Assembly: GCF_002865645.1 (NCBI RefSeq)
Contig: NW_020194552.1
Span: 62,001 to 126,000, forward strand
DNA: 64,000 nucleotides
Direction: 5' to 3'
Origin: Hyaloscypha bicolor E
Lineage: Eukaryota > Ascomycota > Leotiomycetes > Helotiales > Hyaloscyphaceae
Every line of letters starts with the position of its first letter. Position 1 is the first letter of the stretch. Shown one piece after another: positions 1 to 9,629 of this stretch. Both the position numbers and the translations under genes were made by a program. Below the pieces are notes generated by a model. The model saw nothing but the letters and a program-made list of their open reading frames with translations. It did no database searches and had not been told where the DNA came from.

Positions 1-1721
1 TGAACGGCCTGCCCCTTGGCACAACTACTTCGTTGACAGACACTGTTGCGCCGGTTGAGGAGCTCAAGGAATTTACTATCTTCCCTAAGTTGATAGTTGA
101 ACTTCAACTCGATATATGGACCAGGGTATTAGAAATAGGACGAGTTATCACGATTGACGACAAGTTGAGACCGAAGGACCGGCTTGTTGAACTCTTTGTT
201 GCCGAAAGTGGAGCGCCTGCGACGACTGAGAAGAACAACCTCAAGCAGTCGAAGTTCAGGAAGTTGTTATCGAAGGCCGGACGCATTCTCAGAATCAATG
301 GCAAATCACTACCGGACAACAAGGTATTCATCAAGGAGAATGGAGTGGTCTCGACTGGAAGAAGGCTCACCCAAGCGAACGAGAGATACCTCACCCAAGC
401 CCTCTTTGGTGTTTGCCAATTAACTCGGGAACTTGCTTTGAAGACTCTCAATGCCCACGTCGACGTCATTGAGCCTAATGGAACAACCAATCGCATTCGA
501 TTCAACTCAAACGATGTAGTTTACTTCAACATCTTCAAGGCAGCAGCTCTTCCCCTATTCCATCCGTTTCTGACTTCAGGACAATGTTCTATGACCTTTA
601 ACCTCAGGCACCTTGCTGTTCACGAACGGAACGTGTACTCGATCCACCTCCCCAATGCCGACAAAGAGTTCGTTTCAGCACTTGCTTGACTTCCCCAGCT
701 CGAGACCCTTACCATCGTAACGTCCAACACGATGGAAGCTCGTCATCTCACGGCCGATACTAAACTGATTGAATGTAGGTGCTAGGGGAGAAGCATTTCT
801 TACCTTGCGCGGCCTCATGGAACTCACCAAAGACTTTGTCCCAGTCTCACCTCAGCAATGTGTCAAGCAAATACTAACTCCTTCGCTACGCAGGGCTTAG
901 AGAAGACTTGTTCCAGCGAGGCAGACCCGGCAACCCTCCCGGAACAATGTCTCACCCCCAAGCCAATCAGAGATGTCTCATGGCGTGGTCCACGGTTCCG
1001 GTCTCCATCAACGAGTTCCTCAAGCCTTTCAAGAAACATTTGAAAAACAACCCAGGATGGAAGGTCCCAAAGATCAAGATTATGCACACCATCTCTCCCA
1101 AGAATTATCCGTCCAGCTACATGATTCGAGGTTTCGAGGTCTACGACATGGAGGCTAAACAGAAGGATGACTTGGCAATATTTGCCAAAACCTCCAATTT
1201 GAGCGAGATTGTTGAGCTAGAATCGGATGGCCGCAGACCTTTCCTTGACGAAGATCTTGCATGTGACGCATGTTGCCTGTGAGTAGCCTTTGCTTCAGCC
1301 TTCCCCTTGCTAACAATCATCCCCCAGCTACAGCCACTTCATGCGTCCCAGTTGTTTTCCATCCCCTCTCTCGCGATCGGACAATCCACTCTGTTATCGC
1401 TGTCAACTCACGTCAACCCCCTGTACCCTCGAGCGTCGAAAGGCAATGAGGATCTTGGAGCTCAAGGCTAAGGATCGCGAGGAGAAGCTGAAGTTGCTGA
1501 ACGAGTCCGAGAGAGAGTCATTCAATTATTGGGCATTGAAGGAGGAAACAGCAAATACAGAACGACAGGAGGAACGAGAGGAAAGCCTGGAAGCGCTGCT
1601 GGACGAAATGGAGACACTTCAAACAGCCGCTAGAAAAAAGCAACACCAGTTGTTTGGTCAGGAAATCACTGTTAACGGCTGGATCTTTGAGGATTCTACT
1701 GACGGTGAAGACGATGATTGA
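1..1721 (+). pseudogene. 2EXR-domain protein, 5'-truncated by the window, with an in-frame stop
   Basis: The reading frame is already open at base 3 and no ATG is seen, so the gene starts before the window. Proposed exons are <1-774, 894-1278 and 1328-1721. Intron 1 has GTAGGT, an ACTAAC branch point and CGCAG; intron 2 has GTGAGT, GCTAAC and CCCAG. All junctions keep frame. The motif EFTIFPKL near the N-terminus is the start of a 2EXR domain, a fungal F-box-like family of unknown role. Both signature Glu-X-Arg motifs look lost: the first reads ELQ, the second LTR. The C-terminal exon is Cys-rich (CDAC, then CF-x13-CYRC-x6-C), possibly metal-binding, followed by a charged helical tail. A TGA at 687-689 interrupts the frame, and downstream codons (LPQLETLTIV) continue in the same frame, so this is a nonsense mutation rather than the natural end. 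A sequencing error is the alternative. Confidence 0.7.
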
Positions 1722-2334
1722 GGCACCTGGCTTTACTCAAGTGGCTTTCTCTTTCGTCTTTGGAACGGGTTTTCTACTAAAGTGTATCTGAGATGCGATT
1801 GCCACGGTGAGTAAGGCACCTACCTAGCTTTGCTTAAGTGGTGGTCTCACTCTTTTCATCGGGGAAGAAAGTCTATTGGAGTGTATTCCAGATGCGATTG
1901 ATACTCCTATTGTCTCATAGCAAAAATCAAGTTTCTGACTTGCGTGGCTATGGCTTTGGTCTCCTCCAAATGGGGAATTGCTACCAGTGCAATCATCCAG
2001 CCATGATCTCGATTCCCGTTATATTGTCATTGTGCAAGAGGTTCTTGCCCTCAATCAACACTCCTGCATCTCTCCTAGCCCTCTGCTATTGCCATGCCAA
2101 TATGTGCCATATATCTTCATTTGAATTGTGGAAAGTAGAATGAGAGTCAAGTGTTCTAGAAGCCGTCAGAAGCATCCCAAAACTCTTGATCTTAACTTGC
2201 CTTCATCCCACTCAATGCTGTGTCTGCGAGCCGACAACATGCAAGATGAGATGCAATTGCATAGCCTCAAGAGTCCCTGTAGAAGCAATTTTTTTGGATT
2301 GTATTGCCTGCGAACGTTCTACTTCGGTCGAGAA
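1722..2334. other. Intergenic stretch with a diverged tandem repeat
   Basis: No gene seen. Two diverged copies of an approximately 80 bp unit lie at about 1724-1802 and 1815-1898; both begin GGCACCT and end with AGATGCGATTG. The rest is presumably the two converging 3' untranslated regions. Confidence 0.4.
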
Positions 2335-3291
2335 TCAGATCCGTTTAGCAGGCCAGCCTTTCGCCATGATCTTGGTTTCAGGGATCTTCAGGTCGACATG
2401 CTCATTCTTAAGCTTCCAGTCATTCATCAGCTCTTTGTACAACAGCTGAGAAGATATTGCTGCCATCAATAAGCGAGACTGCGGCGAGTTCAGTGCGCTG
2501 GGATCGAAATTGGTTGCATAGTTGAGGAAGCAATCTTTTTTAACTGAAGCCGAGCGGTTGCGCCTCTCGCAACAGAACACCAGGGTCTGTAAGCTTTTCA
2601 AAACCTGAAGAGAGTCTTGAAAAATAGCATCACGCTCCACAAGATCCATAAAATTTTCCAGATCATCACCGAAAGAAGAATGTGAGAAGATCACCAGGGC
2701 GGGGATTTGGCTGATTGAGGGATGAATGTTGAATCCGTGGCTGTGAGCAATACACATGTCCTCCAAAAAACGCTCGAGATTTTGAACAGCGAGGACATCA
2801 TGGAGTCCGAGTCGGATTTCTTTCTTCGGGTCTCTCGAGGGAAGTCGAATGGGAAGCATCTTAATCGCGACATGACGAGACTCTTTGCAAGCTCGGAGCA
2901 TTCCGGGATCCTCATTCTCGCCAGAGAAACCAAGCTTAAATTTGTATTTGTATTTGATGCGGAATGTGTCAATGCGATCGCTGCTTAATGTCGTAGTGGC
3001 TCTGATGATGGAGTTTCCCGCATCGACTGTGACGATTCTGGGACCTAGAGAGACAGTGATTAGTGTGTCACCTTTGAAGCAAATTGGCAGCTCCAACTAA
3101 TTCCATGAAAGCGCCGAGATGCAAAGTATCGTACAAGAACCTTTCGGTGACCCAGATTCTTCGAACTTACCGGGAACTGCGAACTTCCAGACCCTGTCTC
3201 TCAACTCTGGAGGCAGCTTTGGGAACAAGGTGAACTTGATGGGGCGAGAAGGCCTCAGCTTTCGAGAAGTGGTTGACTTGTCTTCCCTCAT
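2335..3291 (-). CDS. 2EXR-domain protein, intact
   Basis: Two exons, 3291-3171 and 3044-2335 (276 aa). The intron has a perfect GTAAGT donor, a CTAAT branch point and a CTCTAG acceptor, and the join reads AVPG-PRIVTV, as in other 2EXR proteins. The 2EXR core FTLFPKLPPELRDRVWKFA contains the first motif (ELR), and CKESRH contains the second (ESR). The C-terminal half is helical with no recognised domain. Start: the first in-frame ATG of the exon is 3291. Open, low-complexity Pro/Ser/Thr sequence continues upstream to about 3525 without an ATG, so a further 5' exon is possible. Function is unknown; the family is expanded in leotiomycetes. Its neighbours on the same strand (3.9-4.7 kb and 5.3-6.2 kb) are decayed relatives, which suggests local duplication. 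Confidence 0.75.
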
Positions 3292-3932
3292 GATTTTTGG
3301 GAGATATTCCGTCGGGGCTTGGTCCGCAGGAGGAACTTTGGGAAGAGATAACAAATCGCCAGCCGCAGGAGTTGGAGAGGTTGGCCTGGTCGCGGGTGAC
3401 TCTGTGCTGAGATGTTTTAGTGCTGAGGGAGGTTTCGATTGTGAAGGATACACGGAGAAGTTCTGGGATGGGAGCAGAAGGAGGTTGTGGCAGGAAGGAT
3501 GGTGGTTGAAGTTGGCAAGCGAGATTCAGACCACCTCACTTTTGGTGAATTGGGAGAAATTTCAAATCTTTATCAATGAAGAAGTTGCAGTTTCTGGGAA
3601 ATGCTAGAATTCCCTTGCTATGTACTCCTTGCATGATGATCTACGACCTAAGTTGCACATCACTGCAGCTCTATTGTCCTAATGCTCCGCGGAACAATGT
3701 CCAGGGTACTGCTAGAAGCATTATCCCGAGCCAGAATGTCCAAACTTCCAAGAGCTCTCGAAGTTGCTATTTGAAAGCATCAGCTTGCGTCAACGGCCAA
3801 CCCCCTAGTCATAATCTTGACCTCCGATGTTTTGATATCTCTGTACAGTACTTCTCATCTTGCTTCAGGTCCTACATACTTTCTGGGTATCGGTGTCGCG
3901 AATGCAAAAACTGGGTGAGTGTTTGAAGGTGA

Positions 3933-4690
3933 TCAGGGCTGAGTGATTTTGATCAAAGCTAGTGGAGTCGTGGTGAATTCTGTGAAAGAGTTATCAACAT
4001 CAATGCTATTTACCAGCGGAATGAGGCCAAGCACAAATATATCCAAGCCCGAGAAAATTTCGATGAAGTCGCAAAAGGCATTTTGCTCAGCCACGAAATA
4101 TCGGAAACAGCACATCTCTCCGCCCAACCCGACGAGACAAAGATTCCCAGCTTGGTGACTTTGCCAAAGACCGAAGGAATCTGGAGATGGGCTCCCTCAA
4201 AGGTTACGAGTAGCTTGTAGTAGACGAGGTTTTGCAGTCCCTTTATCCAGAGAGTATCATCTGAGCTGAACCGAATTTCTTCAGGAGCCTTAGAGCGAAG
4301 ACGCAGTGGGATTCTGCTGACCATAATGTTACGCGATTCGCTGCAGGCACGAAGCAAGCCATGACAACCACTTCCTCTTTTGGCAGAGAAGACGAACTTG
4401 TATTCGATACCGTGGATGGTTCCGACGGTGCTGTTTCCGAGTTTCTCTTTTCTCTTGATTCAGCGCGTACAAAACACACACACACACACATATATATATA
4501 TATTTTTTTTACAGAAGTGAGAATAGGATCTGAAAACTCTTAGCACGCGCAGCAACAATAATCAAGAATAATCTGATAATGCTTACCAGCAGGAATTTTA
4601 AACTTCCAGATCTTGTCTCTCAACTACGGAGGTAGCTTTGGGAAGGTGAACTCGGTACAACCACCAGAAGAGGCGAACTTGGCCTCACCC
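3933..4690 (-). pseudogene. 2EXR pseudogene, nonsense mutation in the first EXR motif
   Basis: Reading the minus strand from about 4690, the frame gives GGCTEFTFPKLPP, then a TAG stop (plus-strand bases 4624-4626), then LRDKIWKFKIPA and a GTAAGC donor. Relatives have Glu at the stop, so a GAG codon became TAG, destroying the first Glu-X-Arg motif. The next exon resumes near 4420 with IEYKFVFSAKRGSG and LLRACSESRNIMVSRIPLRL (second motif ESR), closely matching the intact gene at 2335-3291. After about position 4090 the homologous sequence moves to another frame (NAFCDFIEIFSGLDIFVLGL), which is a second lesion. The intron contains an AC/AT microsatellite. No start codon was found. This is a decayed duplicate of the neighbouring gene. 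Confidence 0.7.
4473..4510. repeat. Compound (AC)n(AT)n microsatellite
   Basis: About nine AC units followed by about six AT units and a T run, lying inside the presumed intron of the 2EXR pseudogene. Confidence 0.9.
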
Positions 4691-5270
4691 AGGGGAGCTG
4701 CACATGAGTGCGGCCGTTACTTGATTTCTTGGGGCATTGGACGATGCCTGTCGTTGCGAGGAAGAATGGTCGATGCGAGGGAGGACAGTGAAGTTGGCAG
4801 GTGGAGGAGTTCGGCTCCAGGAGTCCAGGCAACAAGTCGCAGACCCGAGTGGATAAGCGAATGAGGAAGAGGTAGCGAAAATTTACCAAAATTCTAAAAG
4901 CACAAATGTGAAATGGAATTGCCTTCTCAAAAGCCTCACATCATAGTATGGTCTTCGAGCAGCGAATCTCTTGCAACTTAATATGCAGTATATCAAGCTG
5001 CTTATCGTTTCTGGTACTGAGATCTTTGATCGAGAATCGTTTAGCCAAAAGAATCGCCTTCTTAAAAGCAGTTCAATGAAATTATTTGCACTGTATTGCA
5101 CCATTGTGCAGAAAATCTCAGCTCGGATAGTATGGCACATTGGTGGTATACGGATTCGCCAGATCCTATTTCCCAGCACCTTTTTCCCAGCCCCCAGCTT
5201 AAGTTTCCAGTAACTGCTGCTCTACGAATTCTTTTGCAAGCATATATCGTGCGTTCCCGGCTCCTCATTT
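4691..5270. other. Gap with remnants of a duplicated 2EXR 3' region
   Basis: No gene is readable. Near 5020-5050 the plus strand (GATCGAGAATCGTTTAGCC) resembles the sequence just past the stop of the intact 2EXR gene near 2330 (GTCGAGAATCAGATCCGTTTAGC), so this is probably the worn 3' end of a tandem duplicate. Confidence 0.35.
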
Positions 5271-6165
5271 TTAAACACAAATTCTCCTTCCTTCAAGTAT
5301 CGAGACGTGCACCATGATCTTGATCTCCAGAGTCTCGAGCCTATTATCCTTCAGTTTCTCTCTCTCAACTTGAATCGTGCTCTCGATGACTTCCTTGAAG
5401 TTCATTGCCTTCTCCACAAATCCTTTGTCTCCGCCTTTACGGCCGATGAGTGAGAGATCTGAGGCGTATCCAGAAAGGGAATTGTCCAGAACTTTTTCGG
5501 GGTAATGACTAGATAAGCAAATGGAAACTGTTCGCAGGTTTTTGCAATAGGGTGCGAAAGCGAGTACGGATTTCAGTCGCATCTTAATTTTCAGTCGGCA
5601 TGCACCTAAAGGGTACTTTGCAAAAATTGCCAGTCGGTGTAGGTGTGAGAGAGCGGAGAGAGCTTCTGGAATCTTGATCCCATTCTTAACTGCATACTTC
5701 AAGTTGGATTCTAGGACATGAGGTTTGTCGATTACAAGTATGTCGCTTTGGCCGAAACGGATTTTCTTGTTCAGGATCGCCGATGGGAGAAATATCGGGA
5801 ATCGTTCAACAATGACCTGACGAGACTCTGTACAAGTTCGATAAAGAGAACAGCCCTCGTCCCCGGAATGAAATTGGAGTCTGAAACGTTCTGTTGTAAC
5901 GACAGCGAAACCACTGCCGTCCTCATCGATAATTTGTTCCTGAATTCTGGTCCAACCTTCTTAGGCTTCAACTCGAATAACTTGTGGACCTACCTACAGA
6001 ATGTTAGTCTCTGAGGCGATAAACCCAACATTCAAGCATGGGATCTAAACAAGTGTGCATACCAGGGATTGCATATCCCCATATCTCGAGGCTCGAGAGG
6101 CAGCGTTGGAAACAGCTTAAACTTCTTCTAAGGTGCGAAGGTGAGGGTTTTCTCAAAATCAAAAG
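5271..6165 (-). pseudogene. 2EXR pseudogene with frameshift and stops
   Basis: Minus-strand exon 1 (about 6165-6080) reads KKFKLFPTLPLEPRD, preceded by an in-frame TAG. After the Asp the frame shifts by one base; the shifted frame reads WGYAIPG up to a GTATGC donor, the expected continuation of a 2EXR domain. The next exon starts after TAG with GPQVIRVEA, then an in-frame TAA. It then stays open for about 210 codons to the stop at 5271, including CTESRQVI (second motif) and KIRFGQSDILVIDKP. The first motif survives as EPR. At least three lesions in the first third mean that no full-length protein can be made. Downstream codons look conserved, so inactivation may be fairly recent. Confidence 0.7.
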
Positions 6166-6729
6166 TTGTATCTGCATCCCGAATCGTGTTTGCTGGCAAA
6201 GTAGTGTCAGAGGAGATATAGGGGGCCATGATGCTCTTAGATCTGTTGATGAACCGGCGAAATTTGTGCCAAAGTGAAACAGCGGTCTAATGTTCTGTAT
6301 TGAAGTTCAAGCTTTAATAAACGGTTGGTTCGGAGTGGTGATTGACACTTGTGGTGTTCGAAGACGTGCAGTCGGTAGAGAGGTTGGGTTTGGACTGGAA
6401 AGACGAGCCACTACTTCGTACTTGTTCTACTCCCAGAAGACTCAATAAGCTCTGTGATCGTCGTCGATGGTACCAAAGCATAAGAAAGCAATAACCAGCT
6501 TTATTGTGGTTTCCTGTAGATGTTGTGGCAATTTTGGTGCAGAACGGCTTGGAGAATGGACTGAGGAAGGCGAAGGTGACGAGAGTCCTAAAAAGTAAGC
6601 ATGAGTATCCGTTCTTCAAATTCACCAGCATCAAGTACCATCCACACACCAGCATAATAGAAAAGCTAAGAAGTTGAGGCTTCGCTTACAGTGTAGCAAA
6701 ATGTTTCTCCAAGCTGCTTTTGACTTTCA
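6166..6729. other. Intergenic, nothing recognised
   Basis: A 113-codon minus-strand frame (6655-6314) lacks any recognisable motif or sensible start and is not called. Confidence 0.4.
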
Positions 6730-6945
6730 TTACGTAACTTGTTCTCCTCGAGCATCCATTTCGCTCCATATTTTGCACACCAAACAATCACAATACTCGC
6801 CACAACGATTGAGAGCTAAGGAAGCAACGGCTACTTTTTGTGCTGAGCATCTCTCGTATCTTCCTCCTGGACACAATCTGCAACATTCCCAAGTACGCTT
6901 ATGTTCCTTGCCGCAATTGTAGTACCAGACTGAGAGTTTGCACAT
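6730..6945 (-). CDS. Small Cys-rich hypothetical protein (71 aa)
   Basis: Starts at ATG 6945 (MCKLSVWYYNCGKEHKRTWE) and ends at TAA 6730, single exon. It has nine cysteines, arranged as an N-terminal CG, then C-C-x2-C with a CPGG motif, then C-x3-C-x2-C-x2-C near the C-terminus. There is no signal peptide or membrane segment, so an intracellular, possibly metal-binding mini-protein is the likeliest reading. A TATAAAA lies about 80 bp upstream of the ATG on the same strand, which supports a real transcription unit. I do not recognise the family with certainty; short Cys-rich proteins of this kind are frequent and uncharacterised in filamentous ascomycetes. It could also be a chance frame or the first exon of something longer. 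Confidence 0.5.
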   Translation of the reverse strand: MCKLSVWYYNCGKEHKRTWECCRLCPGGRYERCSAQKVAVASLALNRCGEYCDCLVCKIWSEMDARGEQVT

Positions 6946-7435
6946 GGTGTTTCTGTTCCGGATAATGTTTAGTGATGGGGGGGTTTGGGTAAATTTTTGA
7001 GAAAGCGGTGCAAAAAGCAGGGTATTTTATAAAGAGGCAGCTTCTTTGACTTTGTTGTGTGATTGTTTCATTGCAACCTATGAATCACAAAGAGCCAGGA
7101 AGTTTCGAGTTTAATTCTGACTCGGAACAAATGAATGCAGCTTGATATTGGAAAATGCCGGGCAAAGATGTATTATGCAGCAAACGGAACTGAGCTAAAA
7201 TGGGATGCTGGCCAGATCTTTAATTTTGGGATGTCGCAGCCCGCGGTAATTGAAGGATAGGATAGAATTTAGAATATAAATCTTTCCACGAAGACCAACA
7301 AGTGCCTCATGAATCCCATAACGCTCCTAGTTATGTCCCCAGTTTCCTTGTCTAGCAGCAGTCTTCAAGAAGGTCTAGCCTAGCGTTGACCATGGCGGCG
7401 AGTCCGTCTGAATGCCTCCATGGACCGGCCTGCAC
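6946..7435. other. Intergenic, promoter side of the Cys-rich gene
   Basis: Apart from the TATA candidate nothing was recognised; a G7 run lies near 6978. Confidence 0.35.
7025..7031 (-). promoter_or_regulatory. TATA box candidate for the 71-aa Cys-rich gene
   Basis: TATAAAA on the minus strand, about 80 bp before the ATG at 6945. Confidence 0.35.
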
Positions 7436-7883
7436 TACGAAGACAACGGCATAAAGTATCGGGAATACAGGGCATTTTGACCCTCAGCGCTCTACAGGGT
7501 GTGAATTTAGGGCAGAAGCTCGCTACAAGCCCCTATAACTCTAGGTAGTGCCCCCTAAATCTACGTAAAGATGCGCTATAAGACATTCGCATGGGGTAAG
7601 TAGATCTTCTAGGGTTATAGCGCTGTTGGTGGAGTAATCACAGTGCTCGGACGCTAAACAAGCAACTATTATAGGCCCCTTTAGCGAAGGCTCCCTTGTA
7701 AGTACAGGGAAGAAGCCCTGAAAAGGTGTGGTAGCCCTTGTCGAAGGCGTAAATGTGCTTTTAGGGGAAGAACCTGGAAATATAGGGCCTTGTAGCGAGT
7801 TTGCTACCTTGATCTGTACGCTGGAGAGCTTGAAAGTCTCCCAATGCCCTGTATTCCCGATACTTTATGCCGTTGTCTTCGTA
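7436..7883. mobile_element. Non-autonomous foldback DNA element (MITE), 448 bp, 41 bp perfect TIRs
   Basis: The first 41 bases (7436-7476) and last 41 bases (7843-7883) are perfect inverted complements, beginning TACGAAGACAACGGCATAAA on one strand and mirrored at the far end. Subterminal blocks (CTCGCTACAAG near 7509 and its inverse near 7786) extend the fold. The element is flanked by TA at both ends, which fits a Tc1/mariner-type TA target duplication with TIRs starting CGAAGAC; alternatively TA belongs to the repeat. No transposase is encoded. A decayed copy of one terminus lies at about 25880-25945. Confidence 0.85.
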
Positions 7884-8693
7884 TAGAGCCTCGAGTTCTC
7901 GAAACTCTTCTTCAGTCTCTATGCGAGTTTCCATATCCCACCAAGAGAATCTCCCATTCGCTTAAAAGGTGCCACCTATTCCCAAAACCTGGAGTCAGCA
8001 GAATTCTTTGATATATTCAATTGAGTAGAATGTTCCAGCAGCTATTGAGCACTGTGTCCCTCAGCTGTTAGACATTTGCTCAAAAGGAGCTAAGTTGGGA
8101 CTTGCCTGATCGCCGCGGTTGGTGAACTCGACCAAGCCTGCGGGATAGTCTGTGGTTCGCGAAGTGACACCACTGTAATCTTTGATGAGCAAATGAGTCT
8201 TTAGGCTGGTGAAAATGGAAAACCAATTTGGAAGCCCATCTGACGCGATGCACATCTGAAGCTAGAGGTCTTCGAAAGCGCAGTCGCTGTCGTCACCAAT
8301 ACCGCTCTCAACAATGGCGAGGATGTGAATCTTCTCGAAAATGGACGGAATTGGAACGCTACCCCTCGATGCTGCGATCATTGCATTGCAAATTCGAGGT
8401 GGGGTTTGAATTTCGATCTTGGCACAGCTTCATCACGTGACAAGGGGGTTTAAGCGAGGCTGCAAAAGGGGGGACTTGAATTCGAATGAATTCGAGCATG
8501 GACTTTCTTCCTTCGCAACATCTTCGTAGCATACTCAGAGCGGAGAGATTTGAATTCGTCGCTTCCTCTTTTCGCCGTACTCGAAAAGAGCAAGTCGCTA
8601 CCCTGCATAAGACGCAGACAGCAGCAATCATCATTCAATTTCAGACCGCTGAAGAACTTCATGGTCAGCTTCTCTCCTGACATCAATCTCAGG
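7884..8693. other. Gap with a possible ankyrin-like coding scrap
   Basis: No intact gene. Around 8265-8360 the plus strand reads LKLEVFESAVAVVTNTALNN, then GEDVNLLENG, and after a one-base shift PLDAAIIALQI. This recalls ankyrin-repeat wording but is too short and broken to call. Confidence 0.3.
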
Positions 8694-9498
8694 ATGAATC
8701 TCGACCCACTCTGAGTCTCAAGTATCTCTTCTTCTGGGAGCAAAGAACCGATCACCTCGCCACTGATCGAGTTTCAACTCTTCACCATACTTCCTCCCGA
8801 GCTGCGCATGAAGGTCTGGAGAATGGCCATCCCCAATCTATCAATAATGATCGTCGGGCTGGGCCTTTCTAACTTTGAAATCCGCTTCCAGACCCAGGAG
8901 AAGTTGGCGGGTATTCTCGGAATTTGCAAAGAATCAAGGCGAATCACCAAATCAGAAAGGCCATACCGCCTCAGAACCTGTCAACCCGTCTACGAGATAC
9001 GCTTCCATCCGGATACTGTGATATACGTCCCAAACCTCGTGGGCTTGGTCAGCTATATGGAAACATGGATGGGGTCGCCATTGGGCTATGGAAATGCTTT
9101 TTGACGAAATCAGGCCACTGCCGATCTCGGAAGACTATCATGACATCTGGTGTCCCCTGCGCCACTGGGCTCGCCTTTTTCGTTTGGGGCGTGACCTGAA
9201 AACCGTCATTTTGATTGAGTGTAATCATCAGCATTTGGCGGGCAAGGAAGAGAGGTACAGTAATGTCACGTGCTGCGCACAGGCGTACATATAGCTTCTT
9301 CACCGCCCTTAGGGCACCATCATTCATTACAATATACACAAACACACCCACATTCCACTTCCACAGCTTGTCCAGGCCGTGACAAGTAATCTCTTGGGCA
9401 TACAAGCATCCTTGAAACCTTCTGAGGATGAGCAAGAGGGAGACGCTGGAAAGGCGAAATTCATCTGGGTTGAATCCTTGCACACCATTGAGAAGTAG
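8694..9498 (+). pseudogene. 2EXR pseudogene interrupted by a solo LTR
   Basis: ATG 8694 opens MNLDPL, then an in-frame TGA (8712-8714), and the same frame continues into IEFQLFTILPPELRMKVWRM (2EXR core with ELR) and CKESRR (second motif). Near 9104 a T5 run shifts the frame: GYGNAF ends at TGA, while the neighbouring frame continues DEIRPLPISEDYHDI through ERYSN. At 9264 a 121 bp LTR with 5 bp duplication AGTAA splits the coding region. Ignoring the insertion and one duplication, the frame runs on as ERYS-NLLGIQASLKPSEDEQ to a TAG at 9496. Three independent lesions make the gene non-functional. It has no recognisable introns. Confidence 0.75.
9264..9384. mobile_element. Solo LTR (121 bp) with 5 bp target duplication
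   Basis: Begins TGTCACG and ends CGTGACA (TG...CA ends within a 7 bp inverted repeat). Flanked by AGTAA on both sides (9259-9263 and 9385-9389). A second copy lies at 30479-30598, roughly 90% identical by eye and with its own 5 bp duplication. TG/CA ends plus a 5 bp duplication are the hallmarks of an LTR left by LTR-LTR recombination. A small MITE is the alternative. No internal retrotransposon sequence is present. Confidence 0.8.
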
Positions 9499-9629
9499 TC
9501 GCATGGAGGGTCGACATGAACTTGGTTTCCGTATTTATTTCTTCAGCTCAGTCATAAAGTGCTGGCAACAGAAGTCGCCTGTCAGGAATTCAGACTCTCA
9601 AATAGTTCAACACAAATATTCTCATTACA

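Noticed and set aside
9049..9504. 151-codon minus-strand frame over the 2EXR relic
   Set aside because: It runs through the inserted LTR and opposes the conserved plus-strand frame.
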